From positions 547,401 through 611,400 of the forward strand of contig NZ_JAERRB010000003.1 of the NCBI RefSeq assembly GCF_016735595.1: a stretch of 64,000 bases of DNA. The letters are read 5' to 3'. Each line of letters begins with the position of its first letter. The stretch's first letter is position 1. Source of the stretch: Chryseolinea lacunae (GTDB lineage: Bacteria > Bacteroidota > Bacteroidia > Cytophagales > Cyclobacteriaceae). Position numbers and translations under genes: made by a program. The notes below the pieces were generated by a model that ran no database searches, had not been told where the DNA came from, and saw only the letters and a program-made list of their open reading frames with translations. Positions 1 to 6,961 of this stretch are shown piece after piece.

Positions 1-332
1 CCATACGACTTCCGCACGGGTCTGTCGCCTTTGGCGTCGCCATCAAACTTCTTGTAGGGTCTGTCGCTTTTGCCTTCGCCATACGTTTTCCGTACAGGTC
101 TGTCGCCTTTAGCGTCGCTATCAAATTTCTTATAGGGTCTGTCGCTTTTGCCTTCGCCATACGTTTTCCGTACGGGTCTGTCGCCTTTGGCATCGCCATC
201 AAATTTCTTGTAGGGTCTGTCGCTCTTGCCTTCGCCATACGTTTTCCGCACAGGTCTGTCGCCTCTGGCATCGCTATCAAACTTCTTGTAAGGTCTGTCG
301 CTTTTGCCTTCGCCAAACGATTTTTTAAAAGG
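1..332 (-). repeat. 78-bp in-frame coding tandem repeat
   Basis: Copies begin near 21, 99, 177 and 255, each 78 bp, and a further copy is cut by the window edge. Each unit encodes 26 residues. The copies alternate between FDSDA and FDGDA, which gives a 156-bp higher-order period. Nucleotide differences are mostly silent third-position changes, so the protein repeat appears to be under selection. Confidence 0.9.
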
Positions 333-680
333 GCGTTCTGTTTTTCCTTCGGCGTTAAATTTCTTGAACGGGCGCTCGCTGCGGCCTTCACCAGCATCTT
401 TGCCAAACGACGATTTTCTCGGGCCTGAAGACGCCGAAAAGCTTTTCTTCTTGTAGGCAGGTTTGTCGTCGCGGTCTTTGCCAAAAGGCTTCGACGTGCG
501 TTTTGAAGAAAATGAGGAGCTTGAATCGGAATCTTTGCGGAAAGATTTTCCGGCAGGCTTTCCTGCTTTCTTATAGGGCTTGTCGTCAGATTTGCGCGCA
601 GAAGACTTGCCTCCTGGAGTGGTTCTGGATGATGAAGTCTTGCGACCTCTTGATGAACTGGAGGAATCAGATCTGGGCAT
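1..680 (-). CDS. Probable RluB-type pseudouridine synthase, N-terminal repeat region (partial, C-terminus outside window)
   Basis: Reading leftward from an ATG at 680 the frame stays open to the window edge. It gives about 226 residues that are almost entirely Ser, Lys, Arg, Gly and Asp. The first ~110 residues are Ser/Lys-rich. After that comes a 26-residue unit (core SDRPYKKFD, then GDRPVRKTYGEGK) repeated about four times. In Bacteroidota the gene after scpB is usually an rRNA pseudouridine synthase (RluB/RsuA family) with a long, basic, low-complexity N-terminal extension, which fits here. The catalytic and S4 domains would lie beyond the edge, so the enzyme assignment rests on gene order and tail style only. 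The start overlaps the end of scpB by 14 nt, suggesting translational coupling. It could instead be another RNA-binding protein with such a tail. Confidence 0.6.
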   Translation of the reverse strand, partial: MPRSDSSSSSRGRKTSSSRTTPGGKSSARKSDDKPYKKAGKPAGKSFRKDSDSSSSFSSKRTSKPFGKDRDDKPAYKKKSFSASSGPRKSSFGKDAGEGRSERPFKKFNAEGKTERPFKKSFGEGKSDRPYKKFDSDARGDRPVRKTYGEGKSDRPYKKFDGDAKGDRPVRKTYGEGKSDRPYKKFDSDAKGDRPVRKTYGEGKSDRPYKKFDGDAKGDRPVRKSY

Positions 681-1404
681 CGTTGTCGGTTTCGGGTTGG
701 TCGGAGCCGGGCTCGGGTTGTGATTCGGAGCTGCTCTCGGGTTGTTCTAATGTTTCGGTTTCGGTGTGTGTCTCGGATTCGAACGATGCTTGCGTTTCGG
801 ATTCGGCACGTCCCTCCAATTCAAACGCCGACGGTGCGTCGCTGATCTCGGGGTTTTCGCCAATGGTGTTCACCTCGTTGGCGAAGTCTTTTGGCACGGG
901 CAGTTCATTGATGTCGTTGATGCCAAAATACTCCATGAACTTGGGCGTGGTGCCATAGAGCATGGGGCGGCCGATGGTGTCGGCCTTGCCGGTGATTTCG
1001 ATGAGGCTTTTATCCAGCAGTTTTTGAACGGCATAGTCGCAGTTCACACCGCGAATGTTTTCGATCTCTGTTTTTGAGATGGGCTGTTTGTAGGCAATGA
1101 TGGAAAGTGTTTCCATCGCCGAAGTAGACAACCGTTTTTTGGATTGCTGCTTCAGCATGATGCCGATGCTGGCCTGGTAGGCCGGCTTGGTCAGGAATTG
1201 ATAGCCGCCGCCGGCGCGGAAAAGCTGGAACGAAAACTCTTCGCCCAGAAATTTTTCCTCCAAACGTTGAATCGCGCCCATGATGTCTTCTTCCGGAACA
1301 TCGGCATTAAACATCTCGGAAAGACACGCTTTGATGTCGACCACTTTGATGGGCGACGGCGTGCAGAAAATGAGGGCTTCTATATGGTTTTGAAGAAAAT
1401 CCAC
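667..1404 (-). CDS. scpB: Segregation and condensation protein B (ScpB)
   Basis: ScpB is the winged-helix subunit of the Smc-ScpA-ScpB complex that compacts and segregates the chromosome. Residues 1-170 match the family well, with the tandem winged-helix core and motifs such as LSIIAYKQPISKTEIENIRG and GRPMLYGTT. The protein is 245 aa. The last ~50 residues form an acidic tail rich in Glu, Ser, Thr and Gln that is not part of the conserved fold. The start is GTG at 1404. The 3' end overlaps the next leftward gene by 14 nt, so the two are probably co-transcribed. Confidence 0.92.
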   Translation of the reverse strand: MDFLQNHIEALIFCTPSPIKVVDIKACLSEMFNADVPEEDIMGAIQRLEEKFLGEEFSFQLFRAGGGYQFLTKPAYQASIGIMLKQQSKKRLSTSAMETLSIIAYKQPISKTEIENIRGVNCDYAVQKLLDKSLIEITGKADTIGRPMLYGTTPKFMEYFGINDINELPVPKDFANEVNTIGENPEISDAPSAFELEGRAESETQASFESETHTETETLEQPESSSESQPEPGSDQPETDNDAQI

Positions 1405-1453
1405 GGGTAGTCGGCGGTTAATAAAGATACGCTAAAATTCCGGAAGTAAAGTT

Positions 1454-1483
1454 CCCTCGCCGGTGGGTCCACACCGGCGAGGG
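1454..1483. terminator. Strong GC-rich hairpin between the DksA-like gene and scpB
   Basis: Perfect 12-bp stem CCCTCGCCGGTG / CACCGGCGAGGG with a 6-nt loop, lying just after the leftward stop at 1498. There is no clear T-run after it on the minus strand, so it may be a weak terminator or an RNA-stabilising hairpin. Confidence 0.55.
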
Positions 1484-1497
1484 CAAAGGGAAAGACG

Positions 1498-2322
1498 TTA
1501 GTCTTGTTGCATCATTTTCGCTTCGATCGACTGTGTTGTGTGGGGCACAGCGATGAGGCGTTCTTTGGGGATGAGTTTGCCCGTGACAGAGCAAATTCCA
1601 TAGGTTCCGTTCTTGATTCTCACCAGCGCGTTTTCGAGGTTGGTGATGTATTTCTGCTGGCGTGCGGCCAGTTGGCTCAGGTTTTCTTTTTCTGCTGTTT
1701 CGGCGCCGTCTTCCAGCACTTTCGTGTTTCCACCCGAGGTGGCGTCGGTGCCCTCGTCGTTGTTACGATTCAGGGTTTCTTTCAGGATGCGATATTCGTC
1801 GCGGGCTTTGTCGAGCTTCTTGTTGATGAGCGCTTCAAATTCCTTCAACTCGTCTTCGGAATAACGTGTCCGGTCGTCGCCGGTCGTTGATTTCGGTTGC
1901 TTATGCGCAATAGGTCTCTGATTTGGCACAGGAAAAATGTTTAATTGTGGCGGTGCCGGCTTCGTTACAACCGGAGCGGGTTTTGGTGTTGCCGGCCTTT
2001 CTACTTTTTCAACTACTACTTTCTCTTTCTTCGGAGCGACCACTTTCGCTGCAGGTTTCTCAACCACCTTGGCTACGGCTTTTTCAACCTTTGGCGTAGG
2101 CTTTTCCACTTTCTTTTCGGCTACAACTTTCTTCGGCGCTGCTTTCTTGGCCGCCACCGCTTTTTTGGCGGGAGCTTTGGGAGCAGGTTTCTTGGCTACA
2201 ACCTTTTTGGCTGGAGCTTTTTTAGCTTTTGCCGCCACAGTCTTTTTCACTTTCGCTGCTGGCTTAGCTTTAGCGGGAGCTTTCTTCACCGCCTTCGAGG
2301 TTGTCTTCTTCGTTTTAGCCAT
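1498..2322 (-). CDS. Histone H1-like tail fused to a DksA/TraR-type domain
   Basis: A 274-aa protein with two parts. Residues 1 to ~120 are Lys/Ala/Pro/Val repeats (AKKAPAK-like) resembling the C-terminal tail of histone H1 and expected to bind nucleic acid without sequence specificity. Residues ~150-274 form a DksA/TraR-like coiled coil followed by a zinc-finger region (TYGICSVTGKLIPKERL, then AVPHTT). Only one Cys remains where classical DksA has four, so zinc binding in the usual way is unlikely. DksA-family proteins bind the RNA polymerase secondary channel, and here the role may be nucleoid or transcription related. ATG start at 2322 with AAAGGAG about 14 nt upstream. A good Bacteroidota promoter lies upstream. 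Confidence 0.85.
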   Translation of the reverse strand: MAKTKKTTSKAVKKAPAKAKPAAKVKKTVAAKAKKAPAKKVVAKKPAPKAPAKKAVAAKKAAPKKVVAEKKVEKPTPKVEKAVAKVVEKPAAKVVAPKKEKVVVEKVERPATPKPAPVVTKPAPPQLNIFPVPNQRPIAHKQPKSTTGDDRTRYSEDELKEFEALINKKLDKARDEYRILKETLNRNNDEGTDATSGGNTKVLEDGAETAEKENLSQLAARQQKYITNLENALVRIKNGTYGICSVTGKLIPKERLIAVPHTTQSIEAKMMQQD

Positions 2323-2353
2323 AAATGGGGTTTCTCCTTTAGTAAAAGATGCG

Positions 2354-2383
2354 CAAAATTATGCGTCCATCCACGAAAACAAA
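2354..2383 (-). promoter_or_regulatory. Bacteroidota-type promoter for the DksA-like gene
   Basis: On the minus strand TTTG (2383-2380), an 18-nt spacer, then TAATTTTG (2361-2354). This matches the -33/-7 consensus TTTG / TAnnTTTG. Transcription would begin about 25 nt before the ATG at 2322. Confidence 0.7.
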
Positions 2384-2747
2384 AATATTGGTCTAATTAA
2401 TTGCCGATCCGTCGTTCTGATTAAATTTCCACGCCTTTCTTAACCTCATTTTTGGTGTATGGCGAAATTCCCCCTCCCGTTTCTCCTTTCCCTGGCAATC
2501 GGCGACGTGCCGCGCATGGGTAAGAATACGTCACATAACGACACGAATCCACGGCTTAGTACATCGGCCTTTCACGGCGCTGCCACCCTCTCTCGCACCG
2601 AAACCAGTCAGCGCAGGAAACGAAGGGCTACCCGCACCTCACGGCCGCGCTGGAGCGTGGAAACGAAGCAGCCCGGCAACGTCATGGTGACAATAAAATT
2701 CATGAAAAACACTTCGATGTTCAATACCGGCAAGGAGGCCGAGCTGC
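2384..2747. other. Intergenic region without a convincing gene
   Basis: The whole gap between the DksA-like gene and the dehydratase is about 425 bp. It contains the promoter of the leftward gene and, at 2732-2738, AAGGAGG placed 9 nt before the ATG of the rightward gene, an unusually good Shine-Dalgarno sequence for this phylum. An open frame at 2459-2761 has no recognisable protein features, and I do not call it. Confidence 0.6.
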
Positions 2748-3158
2748 ATGAGAGAAATTGAATCGCTCATCCCCCATCGCAACCCGTTTCTCTATGTGGA
2801 CGAAATCCTCTCCTTTTCGAGGGAAGAAATTGTGGGTGTAAAGATTTTCAGCAGCGCCGATGCATTTCTGGCGGCGAGCTTTCCGGAATTCAACTACGTT
2901 CCCGGTGTGGTGCTCGTCGAATCGATGGCACAATGTGGAGGTGCCGGCGTGAAGAAGCTGGGTTTCTCCGAAGGTCTTTTTGCCTTGGCGGGAATTGATT
3001 CGGCCCAGTTTCTGAAAGGCCTGGTCTATGAAAAAACGTTCACCATGGTGATTAAGAACATTCGCTTGAGCAACAAACTCATCAAACAATCGGGCGTGGG
3101 CTATTGCGACAACGCGATCGTGGTGGAGGCAAGCTGGACCTGCGTTCGGATTCAGTGA
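2748..3158 (+). CDS. FabZ/FabA-like hotdog-fold acyl dehydratase, catalytic His missing
   Basis: The 136-aa protein is a full-length single hotdog domain of the 3-hydroxyacyl-ACP dehydratase type. It opens with LIPHRNPFLYVDEI and carries PGVVLVESMAQ, which includes the helix Glu (E58). In FabZ the catalytic His sits in HFPxxPxxPG. Here the matching segment is SFPEFNYVPG, with Ser44 in place of His. It may therefore be a non-dehydrating hotdog protein, a thioesterase-like relative or an acyl-ACP binding partner. The start is supported by AAGGAGG at 2732-2738. It is convergent with the next gene and has no fatty-acid neighbours here. Confidence 0.75.
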   Translation: MREIESLIPHRNPFLYVDEILSFSREEIVGVKIFSSADAFLAASFPEFNYVPGVVLVESMAQCGGAGVKKLGFSEGLFALAGIDSAQFLKGLVYEKTFTMVIKNIRLSNKLIKQSGVGYCDNAIVVEASWTCVRIQ

Positions 3159-3198
3159 ACACTGCGCCTGCAGACAACGGTTAAAAAAAATCAGGCTG

Positions 3199-5826
3199 CT
3201 AAAATTGTGCAGCAACCACCACGGTTTTGCGAAATACCTTCAGGTGTCCTTCCGCATCAAACACTTCAAACCAAATCATGTAAGCGCCCATTCGCGCTTT
3301 GTCTCCTTCGTCGCGATCGCCGTCCCATCGAAAAGATCCTTCCGTTCCCAATGTGGTGTTGTGAGCAATGACCTTCACCTGCCGGCCCTGTGCGTCGATC
3401 ACTTTCACGTTGGCCACATAGCCACCGCGGTCGAAAGCATAATGGATTTGCGTGAAGTCGGGCTGGCCTTGCAAGGGCACAAACACCTGTGGCAACACGT
3501 CTATAGCTTCGCCAGTTGCCTGTCGGGCAGGCGGGGCGTTGGAGTTTAGATAACCCGGTGTGGCAAACCCGACGGTGGCGCTGGCCGACTTCCAGTTTTC
3601 GATGGCGTTGGTAGGTTGCTGCATCGAAATGCGCTCAAGCGAAACACCTTCGTCGTCCTTGACAAACACCGAATGCATTTCTTTGGTGTAGGAAAATTGA
3701 TCGACGATTTGCCCTTCGGCATTCATCAAAACAACAGACCCGGCATCGTCGGCCCACGATGGCAGAGCGGTCACTTCCAGGAAATTTTCTTCCCGCGAAA
3801 GCGGATATTCTCCCTTCAACAAATCGCCATCTACGGTGAGCACCACATAGGCCCCCGGCGCCACAAGAAAATCATCGGGCGCGATCACTTTTGCCTTTTG
3901 GGCATTGTCGTCTTCCTCAGTGGCAAGCGACCAGTTCTTCAGGTTCAGATAGTGTGTTGATGTGTTCACTATCTCCAGGAAATCCACTCCAGTGGGACGG
4001 GGGTTGAAAAGCAATTCATTGATGACCACGTCAAGGCTATCGGCGGTCTGGGGCAGTCCGAACGACACCGTGGCGACGTTCATCCGATTGCCGGAGCAGT
4101 CCTCAATATCGGACAGGGTCAGCGCATAGCGCGTGGACGGTTGCAGCGGCGTCTGCAAAGAAAGCCTTAGGGAAGTGAGCGAGACATCGCCAAACGATAG
4201 TTGCCTGAAGGTTTGCGCCGGGTCGATCGAGAATGATGAAAGGTCGGGCAGGACTTTGTTGAGCGTTTCGTCAAAGGTCAGCACAATTTCGGTGGCCGAG
4301 GTGGGGATGGCCGCGCGCAATACCGGCGCCGTTAGGTCGGGTTTGCTGGCGAAGACCGAGTTTTGGCGGCCGGGTGTTCCGCCGCTTGGGTCGTCGCTGG
4401 CCGTCCAGTTTTTGGCACCACCGCACAGATTTTCGGGGTCGATTATTTCCAGCGCCCAGCCCCCCTGTTGCTTGTCGGCATCGCCAAACCAATCGGCCAG
4501 ATAGCGAACCGAATCGATCGTGACACCCCGCTCGTCCTTCAACACCACGAAATCGCTACCGTTGTTCAATGTGGGGAAATTGGCAATGAATAAGGCATTA
4601 TGTACTTCGGTAAATCCTGTGGAGGCACTTGTCAGCACCGCAAAATCTCCCGGAAGCAGTATAAACTCGGGCAACGTGGCGGCTGTACTACCGTCTGTTA
4701 GCCGCCAGTTCTTTAGCGAAAACGGCGTGCCGCTCCGGTTATAAACCTCCACATATTCGGCCTCGGGCAGCCTGATTTTTGGCGAAGGATCGGCAAAAAT
4801 TTCAGAGATCAGGAGGTCTTTAAACGTTGCGGTTGCCGGGGCCAGGTAAGTAAAGTCCCGCACCGCAACAGCCATGGCGTTGCCGGCCAGATCACGGACC
4901 CCCTGCACGCCCAAGGTCGTAGCGACGCCGTTGACGAACGCATTGGCAAACAAGAGCTCGACGGTTTTCTGGTCGGCAAGCAAGGTCGCCGAAACCGGTG
5001 CCATGGAGTTTGACCCCACAGCATAGTTGGCAGTGTTTTCTGCCGAAGCCTGCTCCAGGCTCTCAGAAAAAAGCACGGCAAGCCGTGTTGATGAAAGCAC
5101 CATGATGCTGCTCAACGCCGGCGGTGTTTTGTCCGTTACAGCATGACCGGTGACGCGGAAATTGTCGAAGGCAAATTTGTCGGACCGTGTCGCGGTGAAG
5201 GTGCACGACAACCCCGTGTAGTTAGAGGTAAGGGTGGTAACGTCGGTTTTTGTTCCTTCCAGCGTGAGACCTCCGTTGTTAACGTCGGAGAACAGTTGCC
5301 AAACACCAGAATCATCGCGCGTGACTTTTATTTTCACGTGCACGCTGGCAAGATTCAGGCGACCGTCGGCACCGTCGATGAGTTTCTCTAGTGTGAGACC
5401 TTCCTGTCGAAAAAGACTCACGTCGTCGGTAGCGCCTCCGATCTGCACAAAGTAGCCGGTGAGGGCGGCCGAGAGCGTGGGCTGGTTTGACGCGAGGTAG
5501 AACCGCGCATAGTTGGTGGCCGAAGCGTTGAAGTCAAGCCACACATCTGCTTCCCACGTGGCATCTTCCAATGCGGCGCTTTGCGTGGAGAGATAGGCCA
5601 TATCGCTGACGGCTGGCGCAGAAAGTTTGAGCTGTCCGGCGGTGACCGTAAACAACGTATTGGTGCCGGTCCATACCGGATTGTGGGTGAAGTCGCCATC
5701 GTCGAACGCGTCCGACGCTTGAGCGAACATTTGTTGGGTGGGGAGGGCAGCAAAAAGGATTAGAAAAATTGCTGCTGTAAACGTTTGCAAGTTTGAAAAC
5801 CTGCATATTTGCGTCCTGTTTTTCAT
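3199..5826 (-). CDS. Secreted lamin-tail-domain (LTD) protein with Ig-like and FlgD-like domains
   Basis: About 875 aa from the ATG at 5826, chosen because it begins a signal peptide (MKNRTQ, then FLILFAALP, cleavage near AQA). Order of domains: a LamG-like beta-sandwich (~38-230), an SbsA-type Ig-like domain (~235-330), LTD 1 (LLISEIFADPSP, ~338-470), a second Ig-like domain (~494-590), LTD 2 (VVINELLFNPRPTG, ~598-720), and a C-terminal FlgD-like/sorting-type beta domain (~790-875, VIDAQGRQV and SFRWDGDRDEG). Such proteins are large surface or extracellular proteins of Bacteroidota, and their function is mostly unknown. The C-terminal domain may serve type IX secretion or surface attachment. 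It is divergent from asd. Confidence 0.8.
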   Translation of the reverse strand: MKNRTQICRFSNLQTFTAAIFLILFAALPTQQMFAQASDAFDDGDFTHNPVWTGTNTLFTVTAGQLKLSAPAVSDMAYLSTQSAALEDATWEADVWLDFNASATNYARFYLASNQPTLSAALTGYFVQIGGATDDVSLFRQEGLTLEKLIDGADGRLNLASVHVKIKVTRDDSGVWQLFSDVNNGGLTLEGTKTDVTTLTSNYTGLSCTFTATRSDKFAFDNFRVTGHAVTDKTPPALSSIMVLSSTRLAVLFSESLEQASAENTANYAVGSNSMAPVSATLLADQKTVELLFANAFVNGVATTLGVQGVRDLAGNAMAVAVRDFTYLAPATATFKDLLISEIFADPSPKIRLPEAEYVEVYNRSGTPFSLKNWRLTDGSTAATLPEFILLPGDFAVLTSASTGFTEVHNALFIANFPTLNNGSDFVVLKDERGVTIDSVRYLADWFGDADKQQGGWALEIIDPENLCGGAKNWTASDDPSGGTPGRQNSVFASKPDLTAPVLRAAIPTSATEIVLTFDETLNKVLPDLSSFSIDPAQTFRQLSFGDVSLTSLRLSLQTPLQPSTRYALTLSDIEDCSGNRMNVATVSFGLPQTADSLDVVINELLFNPRPTGVDFLEIVNTSTHYLNLKNWSLATEEDDNAQKAKVIAPDDFLVAPGAYVVLTVDGDLLKGEYPLSREENFLEVTALPSWADDAGSVVLMNAEGQIVDQFSYTKEMHSVFVKDDEGVSLERISMQQPTNAIENWKSASATVGFATPGYLNSNAPPARQATGEAIDVLPQVFVPLQGQPDFTQIHYAFDRGGYVANVKVIDAQGRQVKVIAHNTTLGTEGSFRWDGDRDEGDKARMGAYMIWFEVFDAEGHLKVFRKTVVVAAQF

Positions 5827-5844
5827 AAGCACAACGGGAAAGTT

Positions 5845-5852
5845 TAATTTTG
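5845..5852 (+). promoter_or_regulatory. Probable -7 element of the asd promoter
   Basis: TAATTTTG matches TAnnTTTG, 26 nt before the asd ATG. The -33 element is weak (T-rich at 5819-5823) and lies at the start of the divergent gene. Confidence 0.5.
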
Positions 5853-5877
5853 CAACCATTCTAAATATAAACAAAAA

Positions 5878-6870
5878 ATGAAACTCGCAGTAGTCGGCGC
5901 CACCGGATTAGTGGGCCAGGAAATCCTCAAAGTATTAGAGGAAAGAGGTTTTGAATTTGATGAACTCCATTTGATTGCCTCCGCCAAATCGGTGGGCCAG
6001 GTAATGAAGTTTAAGGGTAAGGAATATACCATTAAGAGCATCGAAGAAGGCGCCAAGCTGGGAGCAGACATTGCTATTTTCTCGGCCGGTGGAGGAACGT
6101 CGCTGGAGTGGGCCCCGAAATATGCGGCCGCCGGCACGACCGTGATCGACAACTCGTCGGCATGGAGAATGGACCCTACAAAAAAACTGATCGTGCCCGA
6201 AATCAACGGCCATGAACTGACGATAGACGACCGCATCATTGCCAACCCCAACTGCTCTACCATTCAAATGGTGATGGCCCTTGCGCCGCTCCACGTGAAA
6301 TACAGAATGAAGCGCATTGTGGTGTCTACCTACCAATCCGTTACCGGAACGGGTAAGGACGCCGTGCAACAAATGATGAACGAACGCAAAGGCATCGATG
6401 GTGCGAAAGTGTATCCGCACCCCATCGACATGAACGTGCTTCCGCACATCGACTCGTTCATTGACAATGGCTACACCAAAGAGGAAATGAAGATGGTGAA
6501 CGAAACGCGCAAGATTTTGGGCGACAACACCATTGGCGTTACGGCAACCACCGTGCGCATCCCGGCCGTGGGTGGTCACTCCGAAGCCGTGAACGTGGAG
6601 TTCTACGAAGACTTCAAGCTCAGCGAAGTGCGCTCGATCTTGTCGACCACGCCCGGTGTTATTGTTCAGGACGATCCAAAGAACAATATCTACCCGATGC
6701 CCATCAATTCGCACAATCGCGACGAAGTGTTTGTAGGAAGAATTCGCCGCGACGAGTCGCAGCCCAATACCTTGAACATGTGGATCGTGGCCGATAACCT
6801 CCGCAAAGGAGCCGCCACCAACGCCGTGCAAATTGCAGAGTACATGACTGAGAACAGCCTGGTGTATTAA
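5878..6870 (+). CDS. asd: Aspartate-semialdehyde dehydrogenase
   Basis: Converts L-aspartyl-4-phosphate to L-aspartate-4-semialdehyde with NADPH, the branch point to lysine/diaminopimelate, threonine, methionine and isoleucine. The 330 aa are standard length. The N-terminal VVGATGLVGQEIL is the Rossmann loop, NPNCSTIQM holds the catalytic Cys, and VRIPAVGGHSEAVN contains the conserved active-site His. Single gene between divergent and convergent neighbours, followed by a bidirectional terminator. Confidence 0.95.
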   Translation: MKLAVVGATGLVGQEILKVLEERGFEFDELHLIASAKSVGQVMKFKGKEYTIKSIEEGAKLGADIAIFSAGGGTSLEWAPKYAAAGTTVIDNSSAWRMDPTKKLIVPEINGHELTIDDRIIANPNCSTIQMVMALAPLHVKYRMKRIVVSTYQSVTGTGKDAVQQMMNERKGIDGAKVYPHPIDMNVLPHIDSFIDNGYTKEEMKMVNETRKILGDNTIGVTATTVRIPAVGGHSEAVNVEFYEDFKLSEVRSILSTTPGVIVQDDPKNNIYPMPINSHNRDEVFVGRIRRDESQPNTLNMWIVADNLRKGAATNAVQIAEYMTENSLVY

Positions 6871-6893
6871 TCACCGAGCATCATAAAAAAGAG

Positions 6894-6924
6894 AAGAGGT
6901 CACGGTAACGTGACCTCTTTTTTT
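6894..6924. terminator. Bidirectional rho-independent terminator
   Basis: 11-bp stem AAGAGGTCACG / CGTGACCTCTT with a GTAA loop. A T-run follows on the plus strand (asd) and on the minus strand there is a T-run after CTCTTCTC. It serves the convergent ends of asd and the 5-oxoprolinase gene. Confidence 0.85.
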
Positions 6925-6961
6925 GAGTTGATTTTTTATCTGTACTATTCCGTCCAAACCG

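Noticed and set aside
1-332. CRISPR-like array from evenly spaced repeats
   Set aside because: Units are contiguous with no unique spacers and stay in one reading frame; they are a protein repeat.
2459-2761. 100-aa frame before the FabZ-like gene
   Set aside because: Low-complexity composition, no conserved features, and it overlaps the start of a well-supported gene.
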